DNA of 64,000 nt from Metellina segmentata. Its lineage: Eukaryota; Arthropoda; Arachnida; Araneae; Tetragnathidae. The stretch lies in NCBI GenBank assembly GCA_947359465.1, contig OX375873.1, forward strand, positions 90,355,978 through 90,419,977, written 5' to 3'. Position 1 is the stretch's first letter. The number at the start of each line of letters is the position of its first letter. Both the position numbers and the translations under genes were made by a program. Shown here in pieces: positions 1-11,042 of this stretch. Below the pieces are notes generated by a model that was not told the DNA's origin, searched no databases, and saw only the letters and a list, made by a program, of their open reading frames with translations.

Positions 1-180
1 CAAAATAGAAATAAGTTAGCTAATGAGGTGGAGAGAATGTGTTTTGGAGACGTACCCACAGAATATAAAAGTTGTTTGGGAATGCCTATAAAAGCTTGGA
101 GTCCTGAGGATTTGTCCTCTCAGCAGGAGTGCTTCGAATTTCGCCAGGGATATTGCAAGAATCAAAGAAGAAATAATTAA
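1..180 (+). CDS. Possible terminal exon, unrecognised cysteine-bearing protein, left end outside window
   Basis: A frame is open from the first base to a TAA at 178-180 and gives 59 residues. It contains four cysteines (C14, C25, C44, C52), a C-terminal Cys-Lys-Asn segment and a basic tail. Codon content looks more like coding DNA than the flanks do. I see no transposase or polymerase motif and cannot name a family. The exon start is unknown because the window begins inside it; short AG acceptors at about positions 7, 14 and 18 could each open it. No canonical AATAAA lies close downstream. It could be a chance open stretch. The call rests on length, cysteine spacing and contrast with surrounding non-coding DNA, and is weak. 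Confidence 0.3.
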   Translation, partial: QNRNKLANEVERMCFGDVPTEYKSCLGMPIKAWSPEDLSSQQECFEFRQGYCKNQRRNN

Positions 181-3035
181 ATTTTATGCCCTTGCCCCAC
201 ATTCATACTATTATCACATTACAAACAAGAAAAAAGTCAATGGCCCATATTGTGAGGTTATTCTCTAAGTTCTGGGAGTACATATAATTTTCAAATGAAC
301 AGTATACACATATTAACACCTCATTTTTGAGTCATAAATATTATTAGATATAATTACCCAATAATTAAATGGTCCTTACTCAAAACGTATCTAGGTAATC
401 TTGGTGATCCTACAACTCGTCAGAAATGTATTCTGGATTCTTCTACGATACTGATATTCTTCTACGATTCTCCTAAATATATGATTTAAAACATGACCAA
501 ATGTTGTATAGTTTATCGGTACCACTAAGCGTAATTCTATATTTGTTTATATAAGAGGACAAGCTAAATGTTCCAACAAGCTAAATGTAGGCGGAGGTAG
601 TGTTTTTGTGGTGGAACAAGTTTCCGGTACAGGTTCCGGATGTGACGTTACTTGGATTATGTTTCAAATACGATTTCATCACGTCGTTATTGGTCAGCAC
701 CATGTAAATGTTAGTAACACGATGATAAAATACATTTTAAAGTACCCTAATGTTTATCAGGTAAGAAAAATTTGTCTATCAAGAAGAAAAATACATCTTC
801 CTTCTTGTTTGTATACACTGAAAATCCCTCTCATACAAATATTAACAAGTGGAAAATCTAATAATTTCATCATTATAACGCTCTTTCATGCGCCTCAAAA
901 GGGTTACTTAAGCGGAAAACGCAAACTCGGATGATGAATGAGTTGTCAAGCAAAAGTTCAATCAATATATGTTTCTAAATATATAATTAATGACCCAACT
1001 AAACTATAAGAGCCATTAATTTTAAGTATCAACATTCACATAGTATGACGTTTCTGCGTTAAAGTTTAACATCTTAACATAAAGTTTTTTTAGAGACAAA
1101 TAGATTTATATAAGAGAATGGTTATTTTATGTCTCACACTCGGTGAATTTAAGGATACTTTGTTTCGGAAATAAAGTTAATTTCAAGCGTCCAACCCGAA
1201 TCTAGAGTTTTATTTTAATTGAGTTACCTTACTTGTTTTTTACCTAGAAAATTACTGATATAGCACAACCTCATCTTTTCATTTTTAAAATAACATGCCA
1301 GATCCATTGCTATTAGAAGATAATAATTACCAGTCATCTAAATTTAAAAGATTATTTCATTTTAAATTATACACACAAAGCAGAAAATACGGCTGTGTTG
1401 GACATAAAAAATAGCTGAGTACTAACAGCCTGAAATTTGAACACTTTATAATGTCAAGAACTTCTTGTTCAACACAACTGTTTTCGACTTACTGCGTCGT
1501 TCCCCGAAAATCATGTAAGTGAACTTTGTAAAGAACGGTTCGTAAGAAGGAATCAGACAATACAAAACGTTAGAAGCTGTAAAGAGCCGAGCAATTGGAG
1601 AAGAAAGATTATAAGCACTTGAAGCAGTTAAGACTCTAGAAGCTGTTTACCAACGCAACGAAACTGACAAGGAAACAGACACGACTCAAGCTGGCAAATT
1701 TGTCCGACTTAAAATGTATTATTTAAAGTCGTCTTAGTAGAATAAAGAAACAGCAGCTCTGGCCTTTAGTTTAATAGGCCCTGGATAAGATTATCGGTTT
1801 TTGTATGGATATTAGTATTAGTTCCAAATCCACTTTAAGCCACGAGTTTATCGTAGAGTGGCAAACCATATCTCTTAAGTTCCATAATTGGTTACATATT
1901 TGAGTGCTTTGTTTTTATTTATAACTCATGTCGTGGCATATATCATTATAAGCAGTTAAGGCTCAAAATAGCATAATACAGCAGATACTTTCAGCATATT
2001 AAGTGAACCCGCTTCCAAGATTACATACGCCAACAAAAGCTCTAAAGTGAAACAACATACTCACTTATTAGCAGCAACACACTATATGTGGGCTAAAAAT
2101 GGAAGCATTTACGCAAGAAACACAAATTTGTGAAATTATATTTCTGTGCAAAATCGATTGACCCCTCTTAGGAGAAAATCCAACACTTCGAAACTTAGTA
2201 TAAAATTGAGCCCCGTGCAATTTTGAAAGATTATGCGGTAACTAAAGACTTCAATCGATAGAGGTTTACTCTTTCATCCAGAGATGAGCCAACGTAATTT
2301 TAATAATTGCGCCGATGGCGAGTCGTGTTTCACTGCAGACCACCCGATAAAGGCAAGATAAACAACCATATCTCTATCGTTAATGATGCCGTGTTTCAGC
2401 AAATTTCGGGCTGCGATGGAAGCGTTCCGGTTCTCCTTATTAGGGATTCGACTTTGTGCCCTTAATTCAGGGTGTTTTGATTACTTTGCTGACGTGCATA
2501 TAATTGAGTGCAGCAGTATACTGAATGTAAAATTCTGTGTGTTTAGTTTGATCTGCATAAGATTCTCTTCTTTAATTCTATAGGGTGTTTTATGCTAGGG
2601 AACCATTTCGTTTTGCTATACCTTTTAAGTCAATTTTTAAAAATTTATTTCTTTACAAACATACTGCGTACAAGTGAAGCATGCTGTACAAAATTTCAGT
2701 ACCTAAATTTGTTTTACCTTTTATAGACTAGATTGCGTTGATCTTTAGACTGGTGATATCTATTAGGTCATTCTTTCTTTGCATGATGATTAGATTTCTT
2801 CTTGAGGATCACATTTAGTGAGTAAAGCAATAGGGAGTAGAACTTTTCTCTTTAAGTTTTCTCAGAACTAGGTTCGTTGACAAAATGTTTCACTAGTAAG
2901 CCGAGGATATTGTTTTCTCAATCACATTATTAATGGGGTTTTATGACATATTTACGATGGCCACCAAAATTAAATGATCACGTATGGCCACACTGCAAAC
3001 ACAATCTCACCCACGTGATTTGTCCAATTTCTTCG
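181..3035. other. Non-coding stretch, nothing recognised
   Basis: AT-rich DNA with only short open frames. A 108-codon frame at 608-934 contains a donor-like CAG/GTAAG at about 759-764, but nothing else supports an exon. No repeat unit, transposon end or RNA gene was recognised. Confidence 0.5.
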
Positions 3036-3355
3036 AACCGTTTTGTTTTACCACCATGCATCACTGACTAGTTTTGCATCAGTTGCGATTTGATTGTAGT
3101 TTATGTCAACATGCTATATAGTTCATTCAAACCACTCTTCTTCGCAGGAGACGACCCATTTACATCTTCGCTATCGAAGTTTAAAAAATCAATTAAAAAA
3201 ATTGATCCTGTTGTCAGATCGGCACACTTCTACATTAAATCCCAGTCTACAGCCCTTACAGCATTATGACATATGAGGGCACCTACCGACCACCTTAAAA
3301 TCGCATAGCTCAGGAACGATACTTGATACAAGGGCTCGAGGGTTTAAATTATTAA

Positions 3356-4085
3356 GGGGGTCCGAGACACATTGAAATTTTTTTTATATTAATTAATTTA
3401 GAATTTTGAATTTTTTTGTACTGATTACCCATCTAACTAATAAACGAAATCACAACACAAAATTTTTCCAAAAGTTCTTTAAAAATTTTAAATTAAAATT
3501 TTTTGAAAAAAAAGAGGGGTCATTTTAATTTGCTAAGGCTCAAAATATATTCTTGATCAATTTTCAAAATTCTTGCAGTAAATTATTCACAAATTTATAA
3601 ACTTTAATTTTGATTCAGAAATTTAAAAAATATTAATTTAATAAAAAATATTTGAATGAAATTTTTTGAAAATATTAAGGTACTTTTTTTTTAAAAAGTC
3701 ATATTTTGAAAAATAAATATTCGTTTCAAATTTGCTGAATCAAAAATTAAAGTATAATGTTTGAAAAAGATATATTCCAAATTTCAACCCTTAAACTTTA
3801 TCGGTTTTCGACTTATAGCAATTTGAATACAGGAAATCTTGAAAAAATGTATCATGGAGAAAAACGCATTTAAAGTTTTAAAGATAGAAGTTGTTGCCAT
3901 GACAACAACTGCCAAAAGTGTTAGATTTTCAAAACAACGCACCACAAAAATTATTCTATCTCTATTTCTAATTAAAATAATAGAAACATGATTTAGACGT
4001 CATTTTAAGCAGAAAAACACAGATAATTTCTTAAAATAATAAAAAAATTTTCGTAAATTTGACGATTTTTGTGTCTTGGACCCCC
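3356..4085. mobile_element. 730-bp MITE flanked by TTAA (GGGGGTCC ends)
   Basis: The left end reads GGGGGTCCGAGACACA. The reverse complement of the right end reads GGGGGTCCAAGACACA, so 15 of 16 terminal bases match. TTAA lies directly outside both ends (3352-3355 and 4086-4089), as expected for a 4-bp target duplication. The interior is very AT-rich, with no transposase. The related repeat at 6665-7205 lacks this segment and approximates the empty site. TTAA duplications are typical of piggyBac-like and Kolobok elements; these ends do not let me choose between them. Confidence 0.85.
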
Positions 4086-4103
4086 TTAACATGAAATTAT
4101 TAT

Positions 4104-4128
4104 CTGATGATTCATTGAGAATCATCAG
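4104..4128. other. Perfect 10-bp hairpin
   Basis: Arms CTGATGATTC and GAATCATCAG flank a 5-base loop. The hairpin lies in the right part of unnamed repeat copy 1. In copy 2 (around 7009-7030) only the inner arms remain, so pairing is not strictly kept. Confidence 0.6.
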
Positions 4129-4494
4129 AACCTAGTGATCCCAAGAGACTCAAAAATCGACATTTTCTTGCATGTTGTACAAAAATGTAATTTAATACAA
4201 TGATATAGCTGTAATTAATGAATAGGTGAAATAATGTATAGAAGTAATCTACTTTAACATTCTGGATAGACATGTCACCCTGGTGGCATGCTCTATTCAT
4301 CCCAACCACACTTATTTAAACTAATACAGTGTCTCACGGCACTTGGTACTGGAGTGTGTTTTGGTGTTAGTTTGTTGAAACCATGTATAATCTAAAGGAT
4401 TCATTTCCTGGAACTATATTCAAATTTGATGATTACAATTGCTCCTATCGTTCATCTAATTTGATGGTGTCAGATTTTTCTATGGGTTACTTAA

Positions 4495-5337
4495 CCCTTC
4501 TTTGCATGATTTTTTCTTTATTGGTGAAATAAATCAAGGTGATATAATTCATGTTCAAAATCAAAGGAAAAATGGTTAAAAGAAATCTTAGTATATATTT
4601 ATAGTATAAATTTAACAAAAAACAATATGATGGTATCATGTGGTATTTTTAAAATTAAACGCAAACTTTTTCAGAAATTGCTCTAAAAATAACAGAAACG
4701 CATGTTACAAACCTTTCTTCCAATCATTTTCACTTTTTTAGCAATAGAAACTCAAATATAATAAAACAAAATTAAAAACGAAATCATACGTTTATTGCAA
4801 CTACAACAAACAGCGGAATGACAACTTCAAGCTCGTTTTACTGATAGTGTCGAAAACGGCCTCGCAAATTTGTATGTAAATTACAAGCGGCGCTGTCGTC
4901 GCTCTTTGAGTATATATAAACTCATCGCTTGAAAGCCTTTTATGTTCTTAGATTCGGCGCAGATGTGTCAGTCAGTGTATTATTTCAATCATGATTAAAC
5001 TTATTTTATTTTAAAGGCAGAGTACTTGATCATTTTGAATTTCTTGATTTATTTTTCGTTGTAATAGAAAAACATAGGCAAGCTCAGCCCGGATTAGAAT
5101 TTGGAGAAGAGAGGGTAAGTGCAAACTTACTTTTCGTCGTCGAAAGTTTTTGAATACATGTTTGAAAATTCAACAGATAGTGACACTTGCTTATTTTTGA
5201 CAGCTATGTTTTTTTTTTATGCAATGGACATTAAAAAGGTATCCAGACACGATCAACTTAAAGTGAACTTGTTCTTTTATATAATTTTTGGGCATTCAAT
5301 GTTATGATGGAAATTTCCACCACTATGCAAAGAAGGG
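4495..5337. mobile_element. piggyBac-like 843-bp MITE inside a transposase remnant
   Basis: The left end begins CCCTTCTTTGCAT and the reverse complement of the right end begins with the same 13 bases. TTAA flanks both sides (4491-4494 and 5338-5341). A TTAA duplication plus ends starting CCCT is the known signature of piggyBac-type elements. No transposase remains. The interior holds a TATA-like sequence (4911-4920) and a strong donor-like GAGAGG/GTAAGT at 5110-5119, as if the promoter and first exon boundary of a longer parent survive. The element interrupts a reading frame that is continuous across the TTAA, so the insertion boundary is well defined. Confidence 0.85.
4911..4920 (+). promoter_or_regulatory. 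TATA-like box inside the piggyBac-like MITE
   Basis: TATATATAAA follows a locally GC-richer stretch (GGCGCTGTCGTCGC). An initiator-like TCAGTCAGT lies at about 4968-4976, farther downstream than the usual 30 bases. It may be the relic promoter of the parent transposon. No transcript evidence is available. Confidence 0.25.
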
Positions 5338-5535
5338 TTAAGGGAACGAGTCTACGCTGACAAGCTGATTAAGATACAACAGCTGAAACCAAACACTCAG
5401 AAAGAAACGGAACAAATCACACAAGAAATGGACTCAAATATAAAAAAGAGGATTGTTCAAAAGTGCCCGTATTTGCACCGCGGCGGAGTATGTGGGCAGA
5501 GTTGTTATCACAGGATCTCAGGAAAAGCTGAATAA

Positions 5536-6618
5536 TCATAGGTAACTCAACTTCATTTACATAAACTTACTCAATTTACCAGACTCAAACTTAATTTAGA
5601 AGTTTTAGAGAAAATTGGATGTAATATTTGCCCATTGCGATGGGTGTGCATGTATACAATTTGCATCAAAAGTGAGTTCTAAAAATTATAATAATATCGA
5701 AAAGTCATTAAAAACTTCTCTTTCGGACACTTAAATGATGGTATGTTTCTAAGAAAAAGAAAATTCATTATTCTCGTCACTTTTTCAAGCTACAAGTAAC
5801 CAATTTAACCTGAGTAGAGTGGGGTAATCCTGCTAGCATTCAAAAATTCTAATCAATATCATTATAAGAGTAAATGAGAGTAAATATGATAATTTATTGG
5901 GGGAGTGTTCTTCAAAAATTTAGGGAATGAATTATATTAAAAACGTGTGCTTTTTATTTTCAATAAACAGCACAAAATAAATATATGTTACAGATTAATG
6001 AAAAAAAATTTGAATTTCCTTTTTTTATCAACCAACGATGCCTATCAGAAAGAAAAATGCTTGTAAAAACAAAAGTTATAATTCCCCATGAATAACATTA
6101 TCAAAATATAGCAACTTTTATACAAATAAATAAGTACTTTAAGCCTTTTCATAGTAGGAAAGCTATACATTTCTATTAAAATGAGAAACGGATATAAATT
6201 AAAATTATAAATCATTCTTGATTCTTGAAAAGAAAGGAATGAATAGAGAAGAGAATAGAATTTCCTTTTGGAATGAATAGAGGCTTCTCGCTATTGATTT
6301 GCTGAGACAGTGTATTAATTACGTTTAGATATTTTTAAACATGCTTCCTTGTAATATTTACTAACTGTAGGATGTCAATGATTGAAATAATATGCCTTAG
6401 TAACAGTCTGACTTTTTTTAAATACTGCATTTCATAGCCAATATATATTGTCCTTGGGTAGGTTTTGGTATTTCACCTAATCACGATGCTTAAATATGTG
6501 AATTGATGGTAGGGGACAGGAAAGAAACCGCGATCACTTCAGTGTGCCTTAAGGAGGATCAACTGGAATGACTCCAATCTTTTTCAATTCCAGAGTAGGC
6601 CAAATGACCTCCATTGGG
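5536..6618. other. Non-coding stretch
   Basis: AT-rich with many A and T runs. It contains a short direct repeat of GAATAGAG-like words around 6238-6290. Nothing else recognised. Confidence 0.45.
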
Positions 6619-7378
6619 GGTCGGTAACCCGCTTGGAAGAGTAACGGATTAGCAACCGGGCTAATTTTGAACCATTTTGTTTTACCACCATTCATCACTG
6701 ACTAGTTTTGCATCACATGTGATTTGATTGTGGTTTATGTCAACACGTTACACAGCTCATTCAAACCACTCTTCTTCGCAGGACATGGCCAAATTACATC
6801 TTACCCATCGAAGTTTAAAAAATAAATTCAGAAAATTGCTCATGTTGTGAAATTGACACACTTTTACATTACATCGCAGTCTGCCGCCCTTACAGCATTA
6901 TGACATATGAGCCGAACTACCGAACCGACTACCAAACACCTTAGAATCGCATAGCACAGGAACGATGCTTGATACAAGGGCTCTTAGGTCAAAATTATTA
7001 ACACAATGAGATTCATTGAGAATCCTCAGGACTTGATGATCCCTTGATAAGACTAAAAAATCGATTTTTTTTTTCATGTTGTACATAAAGTGTAACCTAG
7101 TACAATGATATAGATGTAATTAATGAATAAGTGAAATAATGTATCGAAGTAATCTACTTTAATATTCTAGATAGACATGTCACCTTGGGGCATGCTCTAA
7201 CTCAAACGAGCTAACTCATCTAAGTTTGGAGAGTGGGGTGTTAGCTCGGTTGTAACAACGTCATTTGACCGTAGTTCAAAATTAAGTGTTGTTGTCCTAG
7301 AATCTTTCCCGCCTGGTTTGATCACGCACAGTATCCAAGAGCCAGTTGTAATGCTTCAGTCTTACGTTAATTGAAATA
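6619..7378 (+). repeat. SINE-A copy split by the unnamed repeat
   Basis: The left piece (about 6619-6672) has the SINE-A tRNA-like head with GGATTAGCAACCGGG and a decayed B box. The right piece (about 7208-7378) has the SINE-A body and tail: GTTTGGAGAGTGG, the GTTCAAAATTA block, GTTGTTGTCCT, and a tail ending TTACGTTAATTG. Between them sits unnamed repeat copy 2, and about 100 bases of SINE body are missing. Confidence 0.7.
6665..7205. repeat. Unnamed dispersed repeat, copy 2 (unsplit)
   Basis: About 540 bp matching 3036-4305 without the inserted MITE. It lies inside a SINE-A copy, so it arrived after the SINE or through a rearrangement that removed part of it. No clean target duplication was found. 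The left junction is near TTGAACCATTTTG and the right near GGCATGCTCTAA. Confidence 0.75.
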
Positions 7379-8455
7379 ACATATACCAAATAATCTACGT
7401 TACTTAAAAATAATCCCTAGAGCAGTTGCCATTTTTTTCTGCAGAAGTCATAATCCATATTGTAACTCAGACCTACTTGATTTGTTTTCACCTGACAGAC
7501 TTTAACAAGTGCCTTATTTGTCTTGATGAGGAAAAGACTAAAGCATACCTTGCGAGAAAACTTGCTTTGTCAAGCATGAGAGACCAGGTGGTAGAACGTA
7601 TATATACATGGCGAAGCCTTTAGGGAGTTAAACGCGGGTTGTGCAGGTTAGAAATTATTGTGACAATGTTCCATTACAATTTTGCATTAATTCCAAACAT
7701 AAAACTGGTATAAAACCATTAAGCATCATCAATATTAAAGTCTGTACTTTTCAATTTCATCGGAGTTAAAAATAGCCTTGCGTTGCAAATGAAACAGTTT
7801 TGTTCATTCCAAATTTTTATATCAAGTCTACGAAATATATAACAAATCTTTATCACCACCATTTAATCATGCAGTAATCTGATTATTTTATATCATGTTC
7901 CTCTACTTCAGTTATTGTGGTACTTTTGTAAGGTCTTTCCTTTTGCGATAACAAAGAATTAAACAAAAAAAAATAAATTCCCTCTGGGATACTTTCGGAG
8001 AGAAACTATTAGTACTTCAGTTAACCACATTATCTCGTCTGAGAAAGGTCTGGTAGTTGACCCAGAATCGCATTATTTGAGATAACCTGACAACTTTACT
8101 TTTGCTATTGACAGGTGAAGCATGGGTATTTGGAAAAAACCATAAAGTACCATTAAAATAAATTGCTCTTTGAGGTAAACGATGGCCTGACAGAAAACAC
8201 AGTGGCCAACTTCTTGAAATGGGGTCAGATTGTCCAATAACTTTTACTTTTTGTAATCCTCTCTCACCCACACTTAAGTGTTTTAAATAGTGTGCATTAT
8301 TCAGGGCTTAGAGTCGAAAAATGTACTCTCTTTACAAAATTTACGAGGCGCATGTTTTTTGAGGTATTACTAATATAAGAATAGGGCACGAATTCGAGTC
8401 AATGTGGTTATACAACACGAATGAATTTTTTTATAATCCTCCTTTCCCGATTAAC
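7379..8455. other. Non-coding stretch
   Basis: Short unconvincing open frames only. TTAACCCTAGGGG at 8451 resembles a TTAA-element end, but no matching partner was found nearby. Confidence 0.45.
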
Positions 8456-8463
8456 CCTAGGGG

Positions 8464-8700
8464 ACATTATAGCCCAGTTGGTAAAGTTGCGGATTAGAAA
8501 CTGGAGAGTTGTGAGTACGAAACCAGATCCATCTAAATAGCGTCGTGAACGTAGGGGCTGGTGCATGCTAAACCCGTCGTGTCGTCAAATGTCCTCACGC
8601 TGGCATGTGTGGAACTTAGGAGAGTGGGTTGCCAATTTAGATGTTGATTCCATCATCAGACTTTGGTTCAAAAAGATGAGGTGTTTTCAAAATGATGAGT
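8464..8700 (+). repeat. SINE-A copy with tRNA-like promoter boxes
   Basis: A perfect A-box match (TAGCCCAGTTGG, 8470-8481) is followed by a B-box-like GAGTACGAAACC (8513-8524). These are internal RNA polymerase III promoter elements typical of tRNA-derived SINEs. The family body follows (GGGGCTGGTGCA, GTCCTCACG, GTGGAACTTAGGAGAGTGG), as does the start of the ATGAGGTGTT block. The 3' end is lost where a 61-bp repeat begins. Confidence 0.8.
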
Positions 8701-8866
8701 GTTATTGGAGCACGTCATCATTTGTCTGGTATAATTGGTCACGCCATTCGTTCTCTGAATGGTTGGTTATCCACGCTACGAATTACATGATATAATTGGT
8801 TGCAAGCTTCGCTATCTGCATAAAAAGTGACCTGAGTCACCAATTATGTGGTATAATTGGTGAATA
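8700..8866. repeat. Degenerate 61-bp tandem repeat, about 2.7 copies
   Basis: TATAATTGGT recurs at 8730, 8791 and 8852, giving a 61-base period. The intervening bases have diverged. It abuts the truncated SINE-A copy. Confidence 0.5.
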
Positions 8867-9587
8867 AGTAGTTATTGGCGTCCAGGAATGACCACCGCAC
8901 AAGAAAACGCAATAGGCGCAAAACCCCTTTTGAACTGACTTCATCAATATCTTAATTTCTAATGCCTAAGAGCTTAAGAAAATTTCGGAATCTTTTATAT
9001 TCTTCTCTTACTAGTAATTTCTTTGTTATTCTTTTTAATTCCGTTAAAGAATAGGAATCTCTTTTATGTAGATGGCGGGGAGAAGCACGGGGGTGTGTGT
9101 GGGAAAAGGATAGGAAGTGAAGAGAAAAATAGATATTTCGCGCCACGGCTTCCTCGACAGTGCTCGTAAATGAGCTGCGAGCTTGATTTGCATGAAAGGA
9201 ATTGTTTTTTCTTCATCCCCTATCTCTCCGAATTCTGTTTCTTTTTTATATTCCAGTTTGCTCCAAGGTAAACAGATCGATAAGGTGGAATTAAAATTCA
9301 TTTTATTCTATAGTTTCATTGTTTTGTCACCCGTACAAGTCCTCCGAGTAATTTTCCCTTCCCGTTTTAATTCCTAATTTAGCTTATTATTGTCTGTATC
9401 AGACTTCCTTTCCACGTTCTGCCTACTTCGGTCCTTATCAGATTGTATGTAACTTAATTTGATGAGGGAGTATTTGTGTCGTTTATTTAGGTGGAAGAAT
9501 ATTCGTTATAGAATATTTTATATGAATTCGTACAACAACATACAACACATATTCGAGTTTATTGTTTCCATTTCTTTTTAAATTGAC
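8867..9587. other. Non-coding stretch with a locally GC-richer core
   Basis: The segment 9060-9260 is less AT-rich than its surroundings, with purine/pyrimidine asymmetry. Overlapping open frames on both strands show no recognisable motif. No repeat was found. Confidence 0.4.
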
Positions 9588-10012
9588 CTTCTAACTTTAA
9601 TCAGTATCTTAGTACAGTAAAATGCCTAGCAAATATCCTGAACAGATTGTTAACATAGAAAGACCAATACAATTGAAGATATTATTAGATGGATAGTATA
9701 GCTCTTTTTATCATGGGCTATGGGTATTTTGAGGCTGCATGGGGCTCTTGAGGATGCATAGGCTTTTCGATCACGATCAACGGCTTAAGTATTCAGATAT
9801 TATACTAATATAATTTTTAAATATTACTGTCAACCTTAATCAGTATCGATGAATGGTAAAATGCCGCCAAGAAAACATCCAGAACAGATTTTTAACGCAG
9901 AAAGACCAATACTATTGAAGATATTATTTGATGTATGGTATAGTTCTTTGTATTATAAGCTATGAGACTTTTGGGGCTACATACTGCTGTTGAGCTGCAT
10001 GACGCTTTGCTG
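9588..10012. repeat. 239-bp direct tandem duplication
   Basis: TTAATCAGTATC, AGAAAGACCAATAC and TGAAGATATTATT recur with an offset of 239 bases (for example TCAGTATC at 9601 and 9840). The copies are clearly diverged. There is no coding content. Confidence 0.8.
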
Positions 10013-10556
10013 TCAGAATAAACTAGGGGATATAGGTCTAACTTTAATACATACTAGGGAAATAGTTCTTTTATAAAAATCCCCATTTTGACGACGTTTG
10101 ACATTTAATCAATCGAATATTATTTATAAATTCGGAATTCATTCTATGGAATTTCAACTGTTGTGCTGAAAGTGCGTTCTTAAATCAAGCCATGTAACGT
10201 CATGACTGAAATACATACAGAAGAGCGTGTTTCAAAAGTGATATTGGGTGATTATTAACCGAATCCCGATGAATTGCAAAGCCATGTTTGAGTTTCGTGA
10301 AAAGTTATTCTTCATACAGGGTTAAAGATGATCTTCAAAGGGTACTAGGTTTCGTTCTTTTTCCATTGGGCAGTAAATAACGTCTGTCGAACAAAAAAAA
10401 ACAGTTACTAGTTTAGGTTTATTACAAGAGTTGTTAAAGGTTTGCATTTCCAAATCAGTTTGGATCATAGCCATATTTAGAATAGCTCCGCCTAGCACAA
10501 GAATAATGACATCAAGAAATCGAAGGAAATTGTATTTGTATTGAAGCGTTACTTTA
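10013..10556. other. Non-coding stretch
   Basis: AT-rich; nothing recognised. Confidence 0.45.
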
Positions 10557-10800
10557 GACAGTCCGTGCCAATCCCGAAGAGAAATATCCTAGAACAACAC
10601 CTCATAATTTTGAACTACGATCAGATGATGAGGTCGAAACAAGAGCCCACTCTCCAATCTTATAAACCACACCAAAGTTAGGACATCTGAGGCCACGATC
10701 GATTAAATGTGCACCAACCCACACTTTGATTGGATCTAGTTTGGAACTCGCAATTCTTCGGTGACTAATCCGTGACTCTACCAAATGAGCTACCACAGTC
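10557..10800 (-). repeat. SINE-A copy, minus strand
   Basis: Read on the minus strand it starts with an A-box match (TAGCTCATTTGG, 10781-10792) and has a B-box-like GAGTTCCAAAC (10739-10749). The family body follows: GTGGCCTCAGATGTCC, GGAGAGTGGGCT, the GTTCAAAATTATGAGGTGTTG block. The extreme 3' tail is missing. This is one of the best-preserved heads in the window. Confidence 0.85.
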
Positions 10801-10882
10801 AAGTAATTGATATATACACAAGAGGAAAGTTTTAATGGCACTGAAGAGAAAATATATACCCAGGAAAAGGTTGGTAGTTGAA

Positions 10883-11042
10883 TTAACATCGCACTGAAGC
10901 AACACAACGGCCTAGTGTCTACGGTCCGGGATCAATCCTGTGAGAACAATCCTAGAACACTAATTCGAAAATTTGAACCACTTTCAAATGATGAGATGTA
11001 CACCTAAACTGGCATCCCACCCTTCAAAATTCCACACCACGC
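10883..11042 (-). repeat. SINE-A 3' half, minus strand
   Basis: On the minus strand it runs from TGGTGTGGAATTTTGAAGGG through the GTTCAAAT block to the family tail (CCGTTGTGTTGCTTCAGTG, then TGTTAATT). The tRNA-like head is missing. It lies about 80 bases from the SINE-A copy at 10557-10800, in the same orientation. Confidence 0.8.

Larger units (their letters stand above)
3036..4305. repeat. Unnamed dispersed repeat, copy 1, split by a TTAA MITE
   Basis: The segments 3036-3355 and about 4086-4305 together match the repeat at 6665-7205 over most of their length. Shared landmarks include TTTTACCACCATKCATCACT at the left, GCATTATGACATATGAG in the middle, and GACATGTCACC with GGCATGCTCTA at the right. 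The two pieces are separated by an inserted MITE at 3356-4085 that copy 2 lacks. There is no coding potential that I recognise, and I cannot assign the repeat to a class. It could be a MITE or the untranslated end of a larger element. Confidence 0.75.
4383..5535 (+). pseudogene. Mariner-type transposase C-terminal remnant, split by a MITE
   Basis: Two pieces, 4383-4494 and 5342-5535, form one open frame when the intervening MITE and one TTAA are skipped. The first codon of the TTAA (TTA) is in the same phase on both sides. Around the junction the product reads RSSNL...DF..GYLRERVYADK, which resembles the RSxDLxPxDFFLWGYLKxxVY region of mariner/Tc-family transposases. It is followed by the usual helix-rich tail (IQQLK...TQKETEQIT). 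The frame ends at TAA 5533-5535. The catalytic acidic residues upstream are absent and the Cys and Phe of the DFFLWGY motif are lost, so this is a dead fragment. An ATG at 4383 is simply where the open frame starts; the real N-terminus is missing. The family call rests on motif memory. Confidence 0.7.

Noticed and set aside
608..934. 108-codon open frame with a donor-like GTAAG inside
   Set aside because: No domain, no acceptor-bounded exon, and composition like the surroundings.
8451..8465. TTAACCCTAGGGG as a TTAA-element end
   Set aside because: No inverted partner within several kilobases.
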